This document shows positions 55,541 to 64,000 of a DNA stretch of 64,000 bases, piece by piece. The notes under the pieces were generated by a model. That model was not told the DNA's origin. It was given only the letters and a program-made list of their open reading frames with translations, and did not search any database. Where the stretch lies: the NCBI RefSeq assembly GCF_014647635.1, contig NZ_BMPO01000005.1, forward strand, positions 256,174 through 320,173. Reading direction: 5' to 3'. Source of the stretch: Pseudomonas matsuisoli (GTDB taxonomy: Bacteria > Pseudomonadota > Gammaproteobacteria > Pseudomonadales > Pseudomonadaceae). Made by a program: the position numbers and the translations under genes. Every line of letters begins with the position of its first letter. Positions within the stretch are counted from its first letter, which is position 1.

Positions 55541-55980
55541 ATTGGCCGATCGCCGACCTCATTCCCCACTCCGCCGACATGGTGCTGCTGGATGAACTGA
55601 TCGCCTGCGACGACGAAACCGTTCATACACGGCTCATCGTTCGCCCCGACAGCCTGCTGAGTGGGCCCGACGGCAGCATACCGGCCTGGTGCGGGATCGA
55701 ACTCATGGCCCAGAGCATTGGGGCTTATGCAGGCTTTCACGCACGCCGCGGCGGCCAACCGGTGACGATGGGGTTTCTGCTGGGGACGCGGCAGTACCGC
55801 TGCAATGTGGAGCAGTTTCCGCCCGGTACGGAATTGCATATCCATGCCCGCGCCTCGCTTCAGGATGAGAACGGCATGGGTGTATTCGAATGTGTCTTGA
55901 CCGGCCCCGACATCCAGGCCGAGGCCCGGTTGAACGTTTTTTGCCCGCCGGATACGGGCGACTATCTACAGGAAGAATAA
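55537..55980 (+). CDS. 3-hydroxyacyl-ACP dehydratase (ApeP-like)
   Basis: Hotdog dehydratase of 147 residues: IPHSADMVLLDEL at the N-terminus with the active-site histidine, and WCGIELMAQSIGAYAGFH with the catalytic glutamate. It would remove water after each ketoreduction to form the conjugated double bonds. The start overlaps the ketosynthase stop. Confidence 0.92.
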   Translation: MNWPIADLIPHSADMVLLDELIACDDETVHTRLIVRPDSLLSGPDGSIPAWCGIELMAQSIGAYAGFHARRGGQPVTMGFLLGTRQYRCNVEQFPPGTELHIHARASLQDENGMGVFECVLTGPDIQAEARLNVFCPPDTGDYLQEE

Positions 55981-55982
55981 CG

Positions 55983-56711
55983 ATGACCGAAACCGTATTG
56001 GTCACCGGCTCGAGCCGCGGCATTGGCCGCGCGATCGCTCTACGTCTTGCACAGAGTGGCTACGACATCGTGCTGCATTGCCGATCGCGACGTGACGAGG
56101 CGGATGCCGTTCGCGAAGCGATCGAAGCGTTGGGGCGCAAGGCCCGTGTTCTGCAATTCGACATCAGTGACCGAGCCTCATGCCGCGCGACGCTAGAGCA
56201 GGATGTCGACACTCACGGTGCCTACTACGGCGTCGTCTGCAACGCGGGCCTGACCCGCGACGGCGCATTTCCCGCGCTTAGCGACGATGACTGGGATCTG
56301 GTCCTGCGCACCAACCTCGATGGTTTCTACAATGTGCTGCACCCGCTGACCATGCCGATGGTGCGCCGGCGCCAGCCGGGTCGCATCGTCTGCATCACCT
56401 CGGTGTCGGGCATGATCGGCAATCGCGGCCAGGTGAACTACAGCGCCTCCAAGGCCGGCGTCATCGGCGCGGCCAAGGCACTGGCGGTGGAACTCGGCAA
56501 ACGCCGTATTACCGTGAACTGCGTTGCCCCCGGTCTGATCGAGACCGAGATGCTGCACGAAGATCTCCCCGTGGAAGACATGCTCAAGATGATTCCAGCG
56601 CAGCGCATGGGCACCGCCGAAGAAGTCGCAGGCGCCGTCAACTTCCTCATGTCCGAAGAAGCCGGCTACATCACCCGCCAGGTGCTGGCCGTCAACGGAG
56701 GCCTGTGCTGA
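55983..56711 (+). CDS. 3-oxoacyl-ACP reductase, FabG family (ApeQ-like)
   Basis: Short-chain dehydrogenase/reductase of 242 residues with the NADPH loop VLVTGSSRGIGRAI, NAG at VVCNAGLTRDG, and the catalytic S-Y-K set (ITSVSG.. and YSASKAG). It reduces the beta-keto intermediate of the aryl polyene. It starts two bases after the dehydratase and its last base is the first of the next gene's ATG. Confidence 0.95.
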   Translation: MTETVLVTGSSRGIGRAIALRLAQSGYDIVLHCRSRRDEADAVREAIEALGRKARVLQFDISDRASCRATLEQDVDTHGAYYGVVCNAGLTRDGAFPALSDDDWDLVLRTNLDGFYNVLHPLTMPMVRRRQPGRIVCITSVSGMIGNRGQVNYSASKAGVIGAAKALAVELGKRRITVNCVAPGLIETEMLHEDLPVEDMLKMIPAQRMGTAEEVAGAVNFLMSEEAGYITRQVLAVNGGLC

Positions 56712-57943
56712 TGCCTCTTCATCGCGTCGTCGTCACCGGTATGGCGGGCGTCACTTCGCTCGGTGCCGACTGGCCGACCATCGAGGCCAATTTCACGGCC
56801 AGCCGGAGCGGTATCCGCCGCATGGATGAATGGGACCGTTTCACCGAACTCAATACGCGCCTCGGTGGCCCTGTCGATCATTTCGAGACACCTCGGCATT
56901 GGACGCGCAAGCAATTGCGCAGCATGGGTCGAGTTTCCAAGCTCTCCGTCGCAGCGGCGGAGCGCGCCCTGGCCGATGCCGGTTTGCTGGATGACCCAAG
57001 CATTGCAGATGGCCGTATGGGCGTCGCCTGTGGCTCGTCCACCGGTAGCACCGAAGAAATCAAAGCCTTCGGCAACATGCTGCTCAACTCCGTCGCCGAC
57101 GGTCTGAACGCCAATTCCTATATCCGCATGATGCCGCACACCACCGCGGCCAATATCAGCATCTTCTTCCGACTGAAAGGTCGGGTGATCCCGACCTCCA
57201 GCGCCTGCACCAGCGGCAGCCAAGGGATTGGTTATGCGTACGAGGCCATCAAGTTCGGGCGTTTGCCCATGATGCTCGCGGGCGGCGCCGAGGAACTCTG
57301 CCCCACGGAGGCGATGGTGTTCGACGCGCTCTATGCCACCAGCCTCAAGAACGAGACCCCACAATTGTCCCCACGGCCCTACGATGCGGCGCGCGACGGA
57401 CTGGTGATCGGTGAAGGTGCCGGCATGCTTGTGCTCGAGTCCCTGGAGCACGCGCAAGCCCGCGGTGCCCGCATCCACGCCGAGCTGATTGGCTTTGGCA
57501 GCAACGCCGACGGGCAACACGCTACCAAGCCCGAACACACCACCATGCGCCAAGCCATGCAGTTGGCCCTCGACGATGCCGGCCTGTCAGCAGAGTCGAT
57601 CGGGTATGTGAACGGCCACGGCACGGCGACAGAGCAGGGGGATATCGCGGAAACGCAGGCGACGGCCGAGTTGTTCGGTTCGCGCATGCCGATCAGCTCG
57701 CAGAAGAGCTTCCTAGGGCACACGCTGGGCGCTTGTGGCGCTTTGGAATCCTGGTTCAGCATCGAGATGATGAATCGTGACCGTTACATCCATACCCTGA
57801 ATCTGACGCACCTCGATCCCCGCTGCAGCGCGCTCGACTATATCGTCGACGCACCACGCCAGATGCAGCATGAGTACGTGATGAACAATAACTTTGCCTT
57901 TGGCGGGATCAATACCTCGCTGATCTTCCGCCGCTGGCCTTGA
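56711..57943 (+). CDS. Beta-ketoacyl-ACP synthase II-like (ApeR-like)
   Basis: Second full-length condensing enzyme, 410 residues, FabF-like, with C166 in SSACTSGSQG, H303 in NGHGTAT and H337 in FLGHTLGACG. It probably carries out a distinct condensation, for example the first one on the aryl starter, or supplies a partner for the other ketosynthase. ATG 56711 is chosen over the upstream GTG at 56705. Confidence 0.94.
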   Translation: MPLHRVVVTGMAGVTSLGADWPTIEANFTASRSGIRRMDEWDRFTELNTRLGGPVDHFETPRHWTRKQLRSMGRVSKLSVAAAERALADAGLLDDPSIADGRMGVACGSSTGSTEEIKAFGNMLLNSVADGLNANSYIRMMPHTTAANISIFFRLKGRVIPTSSACTSGSQGIGYAYEAIKFGRLPMMLAGGAEELCPTEAMVFDALYATSLKNETPQLSPRPYDAARDGLVIGEGAGMLVLESLEHAQARGARIHAELIGFGSNADGQHATKPEHTTMRQAMQLALDDAGLSAESIGYVNGHGTATEQGDIAETQATAELFGSRMPISSQKSFLGHTLGACGALESWFSIEMMNRDRYIHTLNLTHLDPRCSALDYIVDAPRQMQHEYVMNNNFAFGGINTSLIFRRWP

Positions 57944-57978
57944 AACTCTTCCATCCAACGTTCGATAAGGAAACATCA

Positions 57979-58416
57979 ATGAACATCAAGAAATGGACGC
58001 TTGCAGGCGTGCTCCTTTGCCTCGTCCCGGCGGTGAGCCAGGCGCGCGATACCACGCACTATCTGCCATTCGACGAGGTCGTCAACGAAGCTCTTCAAGC
58101 CGGTCGTTTGGATGGGTCGGTCAAGTTCTACCTGGCAAGCACGCCCAAGGGCGCGCAGATCGTCAACTCCCAGATCACCACGAACCAGAAGACCAATGCC
58201 TTCAACAAGAGTGACGAAGAGGCCTGCCGTTGGGTGCTGCAGTCCGCGCTGATCAAGCTGCAGGACGCCGCGAAGGCCGCAGGCGCCAACGCAGTGGTCG
58301 ACATCACCAGCTACTACAAGAAGAACGAACGCCGTGATGCGAAGACCTACGAGTGTCACGCCGGCGCAATCATCGCGGGCGTCGCGCTGAAAGCCAAGTT
58401 GGCGAAGGTTCGCTAA
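57979..58416 (+). CDS. Small exported protein at the end of the aryl-polyene cluster
   Basis: A 145-residue protein with a signal peptide (MNIKKWTLAGVLLCLVPAVSQA) and a short alpha/beta domain containing ACRWVLQSALIKLQDAAKAAGANAVVDI, similar to YbjQ/YdgH-like folds. Equivalents at the ends of APE clusters are often labelled excinuclease subunits, for which there is no support in the sequence. AAGGA upstream supports ATG 57979. Function unknown; position suggests a role in pigment placement or stability in the envelope. Confidence 0.8.
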   Translation: MNIKKWTLAGVLLCLVPAVSQARDTTHYLPFDEVVNEALQAGRLDGSVKFYLASTPKGAQIVNSQITTNQKTNAFNKSDEEACRWVLQSALIKLQDAAKAAGANAVVDITSYYKKNERRDAKTYECHAGAIIAGVALKAKLAKVR

Positions 58417-58431
58417 GCCCAGGGCTGCGTT

Positions 58432-58652
58432 TGTAGGGTGGATTAGCGACGCAGTCGCGTAATCCACCGTTCACCGCGTCGTCGCCAGTGATCCGGTTCC
58501 CCGCCCCCGGTAAACGGTGGAAGCCCTTCGGGATTCCATCCTACGCGCTAGGCTTTCCTCCTGTGGGAGCGGGCCATGCCCGCGAAGGGAGCTATGCAGG
58601 CAAAACGGTAGTGGGCTTGAGTCCGCTTCGCGGGCATGGCCCGCTCCCACAA
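58432..58652. repeat. REP-like repeat cluster after the aryl-polyene cluster
   Basis: The 305-bp gap has no gene. It starts with the palindrome GTAGGGTGGATT..GTAATCCACC (58432-58469) and an inverted relative (GGTGGAAGCCC..GGATTCCATCC) at about 58515-58543. A true inverted pair follows, CTGTGGGAGCGGGCCATGCC (58561-58587) and its near-complement at 58626-58651, forming a REPIN-like stem-loop that may end transcription of the cluster. Confidence 0.75.
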
Positions 58653-58721
58653 ATCAAGAAAGACTGCGCTGCCAGCTCGGCCCGCAAAGCGTGAGTCTCT
58701 GGAGCACCTTTTGATCCAAGG

Positions 58722-59624
58722 CTAAGCCCGCTGCCGTTTGGCCTCTTCCGAAACGATATCGACGAACGCGCTCACCACCGGCGATGCATCGGCGGCGCGC
58801 CGTACCAGCAGCACCGAGGTTACCGCGCCGGGATCGGTCAGTGGCCGATAGACGACATTCTCGATCGCAATACAGCGATACGAAGCCGGCAGGACGGACA
58901 CACCCAAACCGGCCGCGACTAGACCAATGATGGTCAGCGAATCCCCAACTTCCTGCGAGATTTTCGGCGTAAATCCCGCCTGCCCTGCGAGCGTCATCAG
59001 CTGATCGAACAGACCAGTTCCGAAGCCACGGGGGAAAAACACGAATGCTTCGTTGGCAAGCGCCGACAACGAAAGCGGCGCATCGCCCTCATGGCCCAAG
59101 GGGTGATCGGCGTTGAGCACGGCAACCAGCGGTTCATGGAAAAGCGGTAGTGCCGTGATCTGGGCAGGCAGGTCGATGGGACGGATCACACCGACTTCTG
59201 CCTTGTCCGCGAGCAGGGCCTCCACGACACTACGGCTGTTCATTTCCTCCAGGTCCAAATGCACCATTGGATAGGCACGACGAAAGGCAAGGAGGCTGCG
59301 GGGAATCACCGTAGTAAAGGGTGCAGAAGGGGTGAACCCCATGCGTAACGCGCCCACCTCGCCGCGCTGCGCCCGCCGAGCCACCTCTGCGGCCTTGTCT
59401 ACCTGCTGGAGCGCGAGGCGCGCCTGTTCCAGGTATAGCTGCCCCGCCTGGGTAAGGGCCACCCTGCGTTTAGTGCGCTCCAGCAGCCGTACCCCTAAGT
59501 CCGCTTCGAGCAGTTGAATCTGCTGGCTCAACGGCGGTTGAGAAATGTTCAGCCGCTCTGCTGCGCGGCCAAAGTGCAATTCTTCCGCGACCGCAATGAA
59601 ATAGCGAAGGTGTCTAAGCTCCAT
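58722..59624 (-). CDS. LysR-family transcriptional regulator
   Basis: LysR-type regulator of 300 residues: N-terminal winged helix-turn-helix (ELRHLRYFIAVAEELHFGRAAERL, then ISQPPLSQQIQLLE) and a periplasmic-binding-protein-like effector domain from about residue 90. It is divergent from an MFS transporter gene across a 163-bp gap that contains a perfect palindrome, so it probably controls that transporter, as YnfL/YnfM-type pairs are arranged in E. coli. The inducer is unknown. Confidence 0.94.
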   Translation of the reverse strand: MELRHLRYFIAVAEELHFGRAAERLNISQPPLSQQIQLLEADLGVRLLERTKRRVALTQAGQLYLEQARLALQQVDKAAEVARRAQRGEVGALRMGFTPSAPFTTVIPRSLLAFRRAYPMVHLDLEEMNSRSVVEALLADKAEVGVIRPIDLPAQITALPLFHEPLVAVLNADHPLGHEGDAPLSLSALANEAFVFFPRGFGTGLFDQLMTLAGQAGFTPKISQEVGDSLTIIGLVAAGLGVSVLPASYRCIAIENVVYRPLTDPGAVTSVLLVRRAADASPVVSAFVDIVSEEAKRQRA

Positions 59625-59642
59625 CGTTTAAGTCGCCATACC

Positions 59643-59663
59643 TATTAATCAGGACGATTAATA
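59643..59663. promoter_or_regulatory. Candidate LysR operator palindrome
   Basis: TATTAATC and its exact complement GATTAATA flank AGGAC, a perfect 21-bp interrupted palindrome 19 bases upstream of the LysR start and 125 before the MFS start. The A/T-rich dyad is of the size and position expected for the autoregulatory LysR site. Confidence 0.55.
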
Positions 59664-59787
59664 TATTGGAAATCCTAAACGGTGACTCGTATTCTTGACA
59701 CATTCCAATACATAACACCACGCGCCTGCAGCGAGACACTTCGCTTGTAACGGTGCGCGGTTTTCTATTGTCCAGAGAGGCCTAGCC

Positions 59788-61101
59788 GTGAGTAATCCCC
59801 GGGTCCAGCAGTCACCCGAACAGATCGCACTGACCGAAACCGCAGTGGCCGCCGCGCACGACGTGTCGGAAGCCGTGGAAAGCACCGAAAGCTTCATCGA
59901 AAAAGGCACGCCGCAATTTATGCGCACGTCGCTGGCGCTGTTCGCCGGGGGCTTTGCCACCTTTGCGCTGCTGTATTGCGTGCAACCGTTGATGCCGATT
60001 TTCTCCCAGGCCTTTGGTCTAGACGCCGCGAGCAGCAGCCTGGTGCTCTCCATCTCCACCGCCATGCTCGCCATCGGCTTGCTGATCACCGGGCCGATCT
60101 CCGATGCCATTGGCCGCAAGCCCATCATGGTCGTATCCCTGTTTGCCGCTGCGCTATGCACACTGGCCTGCGCGGTGACGAGTAACTGGTACGCGCTACT
60201 GTTCTTTCGTGCCTTGATCGGCTTGTCGCTTAGTGGGCTCGCCGCCGTTGGCATGACGTATCTCAGCGAGGAGATACACCCAAAATTCATTGGGCTGTCG
60301 ATGGGGCTCTACATCAGTGGCAATGCCATAGGAGGGATGGGCGGGCGCCTGGTGACGGGCGTTCTAGTGGATTTCGTATCCTGGCGAGTCGCTTTGGCCG
60401 TGCTGGGCCTGGTTTCCCTCGCCGCTGCGGTGGTGTTTTGGAGAATTCTGCCCGAGTCGCGGCATTTCCAGCCACGGCGCTTCAACGCGACCAATTTGGT
60501 CAACGGATTCACCCTGCACTTTCGCGATCGCGGTCTGCCCTGGTTGTTCCTTGAAGCCCTGCTGCTGATGGGCGCGTTCGTGACGATGTTCAACTACATC
60601 GGCTATCGGCTACTCGAGGCGCCCTATCACATGAGCCAGGCCTGGGTAGGACTCATCTCTGTGGTCTATCTCTCCGGTATCTACAGCTCGGCGTTCATCG
60701 GATCGCTGGCGGATCGTATGGGCCGCGGGCGGGTGTTCTGGGCGGTCATCGTACTCATGGCGTCCGGCTTGATCTTGACGCTGTTCGAAAGCCTCTGGCT
60801 GGTACTGCCGGGCCTGCTGATGTTCACTTTCGGTTTCTTCGGCGCACATTCCACCGCCAGCAGCTGGATTGGCAAACGCGCGCCGGTCGCCAAGGCCCAG
60901 GCATCGTCGCTTTACCTATTCAGTTACTACGTGGGGTCGAGCGTTGCGGGTACCTTGGGCGGGGTGTTCTGGCATCTGTATGGCTGGACTGGCGTGGGCG
61001 TGTTCATCGCAAGCCTGCTGAGCGTATCCATCCTGATCGCGCTACACCTTGCCCGCGTGCCGCCGCTTCAACGCGCCGGTTTACGCCTACAGCAGGCATG
61101 A
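59788..61101 (+). CDS. MFS efflux transporter (YnfM-like)
   Basis: Major facilitator of 437 residues with a cytoplasmic N-terminal tail of about 45 residues and 12 predicted helices. The loop 2-3 motif is G-P-I-S-D-A-I-G-R-K-P, and FFRALIGLSLSGLAAVGMTYLSEEI resembles YnfM. GTG 59788 with GAGAGG at seven bases is the start. Likely a drug or arabinose-type exporter; the substrate is unknown. Probably controlled by the divergent LysR. Confidence 0.9.
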   Translation: MSNPRVQQSPEQIALTETAVAAAHDVSEAVESTESFIEKGTPQFMRTSLALFAGGFATFALLYCVQPLMPIFSQAFGLDAASSSLVLSISTAMLAIGLLITGPISDAIGRKPIMVVSLFAAALCTLACAVTSNWYALLFFRALIGLSLSGLAAVGMTYLSEEIHPKFIGLSMGLYISGNAIGGMGGRLVTGVLVDFVSWRVALAVLGLVSLAAAVVFWRILPESRHFQPRRFNATNLVNGFTLHFRDRGLPWLFLEALLLMGAFVTMFNYIGYRLLEAPYHMSQAWVGLISVVYLSGIYSSAFIGSLADRMGRGRVFWAVIVLMASGLILTLFESLWLVLPGLLMFTFGFFGAHSTASSWIGKRAPVAKAQASSLYLFSYYVGSSVAGTLGGVFWHLYGWTGVGVFIASLLSVSILIALHLARVPPLQRAGLRLQQA

Positions 61102-61112
61102 GCCGAGGCTCT

Positions 61113-61217
61113 CTGTCGGGGCGACCGGGCGGCGATCCGCTTTAGTCGCCTGACGTTAGCCGGCTCTGACCTGCATCAAGGCGACTGAAGCGGATGGCCG
61201 CCCCGTCGCCCCTACAG
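61113..61217. repeat. REPIN-like long inverted repeat
   Basis: Two 39-base arms, 61113-61151 and 61179-61217, are inverted copies with 35 of 39 matches (left CTGTCGGGGCGACCGGGCGG.., right ending CGTCGCCCCTACAG). They share the GCGACTGAAG core with the eutB-eutC pair. The element fills the gap between the convergent MFS and hemE genes and could terminate both. Confidence 0.8.
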
Positions 61218-61238
61218 CCTCCTGAAAGGGAATCACGT

Positions 61239-62309
61239 TTACGCAGTGGTGTGGTACTGGGCTGACAACTCGTGGACAGCCTCGATGAACGCACCCGCGT
61301 TCGCTGGATCGACCTGTGGGGTGATGCCGTGGCCCAGGTTGAATACGTGCCCCTCGCCGTGACCGTAGGATTCGAGAATGCGCGCCACCTCCCGACGGAT
61401 CATTTCCGGTCGGGCATATAGGGCGCTCGGGTCCATATTGCCTTGCAGCGCGACGCGATCCCCTACGCGCCGGCGGGCATCGCCAATGTCGCAGGTCCAA
61501 TCCAAACCCAAGGCATCCGCACCGGTGCCCGCCATCGACTCCAGCCACAGCCCGCCGTTCTTGGTGAACAGGATGACCGGTACCGGGCGCCCGTCGTGCT
61601 CACGGATCAGGCCATCGACGATGCGCTTCATGTACGCCAACGAAAATTCGAGATAGGCCACCGAGGACAGGTTGCCGCCCCATGTATCGAAGATTTGCAC
61701 CGCCTGGGCACCGTTGCGGATTTGCCCATTGAGGTAGGCCGTTACCGACTGCGCCAGCTTGTCCAGCAATGCATGCATCACTTCGGGCTGGTCGTACATC
61801 ATGGCCTTGATCTTGCGAAAATCCTTCGAGGTACCGCCCTCGACCATGTAGGTTGCCAACGTCCACGGGCTACCGGCAAAACCGATCAGCGGAACCCGAC
61901 CATTCAGCGCACTGCGAATGGTCCGAACTGCGTCCATTACATACCCCAGGTCAGCGTCCGGGTCCGTGACCGGCAGTGCGGCAACGTCCGCCGCTGTCTC
62001 GATGACCTTACGAAAACGCGGCCCTTCGCCTGTCTCGAAATAAAGCCCCTGCCCCATGGCATCCGGAATGGTCAGGATGTCCGAAAACAGAATGGCTGCA
62101 TCCAGCGGATACCGATCCAACGGTTGTAGGGTCACCTCACAGGCGAATTCCGGACTCTGCATCAGACTCATGAAGTCCCCGGCCTTGGCGCGACTCGCGC
62201 GGTACTCAGGCAGGTAGCGCCCAGCCTGGCGCATCATCCACACCGGCGTGACATCCACTGGCTGCTTGAGCAGGGCACGAAGGAAACGGTCATTCTTCAA
62301 GGCAGTCAT
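61239..62309 (-). CDS. hemE: Uroporphyrinogen decarboxylase
   Basis: Haem-pathway enzyme of 356 residues that removes four carboxyl groups from uroporphyrinogen III to give coproporphyrinogen III. Signatures are [16 protein letters not shown] near the N-terminus, [14 protein letters not shown] with the catalytic aspartate, [13 protein letters not shown] and the late [16 protein letters not shown] 62309 is the family start. It is downstream of gltD with a strong terminator between. Confidence 0.98.
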   Translation of the reverse strand: MTALKNDRFLRALLKQPVDVTPVWMMRQAGRYLPEYRASRAKAGDFMSLMQSPEFACEVTLQPLDRYPLDAAILFSDILTIPDAMGQGLYFETGEGPRFRKVIETAADVAALPVTDPDADLGYVMDAVRTIRSALNGRVPLIGFAGSPWTLATYMVEGGTSKDFRKIKAMMYDQPEVMHALLDKLAQSVTAYLNGQIRNGAQAVQIFDTWGGNLSSVAYLEFSLAYMKRIVDGLIREHDGRPVPVILFTKNGGLWLESMAGTGADALGLDWTCDIGDARRRVGDRVALQGNMDPSALYARPEMIRREVARILESYGHGEGHVFNLGHGITPQVDPANAGAFIEAVHELSAQYHTTA

Positions 62310-62418
62310 GAGCGCGGTAAGCCCCAGGGCAAAAATGTGACGGCATTGTCGCAAACGTCACGGCAAAAGACATCGCGCAGCGCTGCCTTTGGGTCGGCTG
62401 CGACGATTTGACCGATCC

Positions 62419-62456
62419 AAAAATGAACAGGCCCGGCGCACGCGCCGGGCCTGTTC
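62419..62456 (-). terminator. Intrinsic terminator of gltD
   Basis: A perfect 14-bp stem (GAACAGGCCCGGCG and its complement, 62425-62438 / 62443-62456) with a four-base loop is followed on the minus strand by ATTTTT, 25 bases after the gltD stop. Confidence 0.93.
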
Positions 62457-62480
62457 CAATCAGAAATGCGCAGCGTTTCG

Positions 62481-63923
<1,443 letters not shown>

Positions 63924-63957
63924 CTATCTTCACGCCGCACGGTCATCACGGTGCCAG

Positions 63958-63995
63958 ACGTGCACCGTCCACGCTCATGCATGGGCGGTGCACGT
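63958..63995 (-). promoter_or_regulatory. Hairpin upstream of gltD
   Basis: ACGTGCACCG (63958-63967) and its exact complement CGGTGCACGT (63986-63995) form a ten-bp stem in the presumed gltB-gltD junction, 59 bases before the gltD start. No T run follows, so a processing or stabilising structure is more likely than a terminator. Confidence 0.5.
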
Positions 63996-64000
63996 CGATG

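Noticed and set aside
57979-58416. Excinuclease-type function for the last cluster gene
   Set aside because: The protein is short, has a signal peptide and no ATP-binding motifs, so a DNA-repair role is unsupported despite that label being common for such proteins.

Overview
The window comes from a GC-rich (roughly 60 %) gammaproteobacterium, most probably a member of the Pseudomonadaceae. The strongest evidence is gene order. On the minus strand nrdR-ribD-ribE-ribBA-ribH-nusB-thiL-pgpA is followed by a separate ribA, with xseB-ispA-dxs next to it, and gltD sits beside hemE. REP/REPIN-type palindromes in several intergenic gaps fit the same group. No tRNA, rRNA, CRISPR array or transposase gene is visible.

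Layout: 0-2.5 kb carries ethanolamine ammonia-lyase (eutB, eutC), with a REP pair between the genes and a 101-bp duplicated repeat block after them. 3-9.4 kb holds single housekeeping genes: a GNAT acetyltransferase, a DedA protein, an MtfA-type peptidase, ppa, an HD-GYP-like/LuxR regulator, an exported alpha/beta hydrolase and ldhA. 9.5-15.3 kb is an orphan type VI secretion island: vgrG, a multidomain cell-wall-hydrolase effector ending in a GH19 lysozyme domain, and two exported candidate lysozyme-inhibitor (immunity) proteins. Base composition drops sharply inside the effector gene at about 13.04 kb and stays AT-rich through both inhibitors. 16.2-19.8 kb is a pqiA-pqiA-pqiB-pqiC lipid-transport operon. 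20-24.5 kb holds two envelope-decorating enzymes (LTA-synthase-like and acyltransferase-3/SGNH), followed by a 167-bp MITE-like element. 24.7-41.2 kb is largely core: isoprenoid precursor genes, the riboflavin cluster with an FMN riboswitch, nrdR, a YbaY-type lipoprotein, a methyltransferase and a CnoX-like chaperedoxin.

41.4-58.4 kb is a complete aryl-polyene (xanthomonadin/flexirubin-like pigment) cluster of 19 co-directional genes, nearly all overlapping or tightly spaced. An ammonia-lyase could make an aryl acrylate starter. A fused aryl-ACP ligase/dehydratase and two ACPs load it. Two ketosynthases, a chain-length-factor-like protein, a ketoreductase and a second dehydratase extend it. 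Acyltransferases, a glycosyltransferase, a thioesterase, a LolA-like carrier, an MMPL exporter and a lipoprotein would link the polyene to lipid and move it to the outer membrane. A flavoenzyme with a WxWxIP halogenase signature lies inside the cluster, so a halogenated product is possible.

58.7-61.1 kb has a LysR regulator divergent from an MFS transporter with a palindromic candidate operator between them. The window closes with hemE and gltD on the minus strand. The most interesting parts are the mosaic T6SS effector with two candidate inhibitors, the halogenase-like enzyme and ligase/dehydratase fusion in the pigment cluster, the short leader ORF below the FMN riboswitch, and the MITE-like element that supplies a gene's stop codon.
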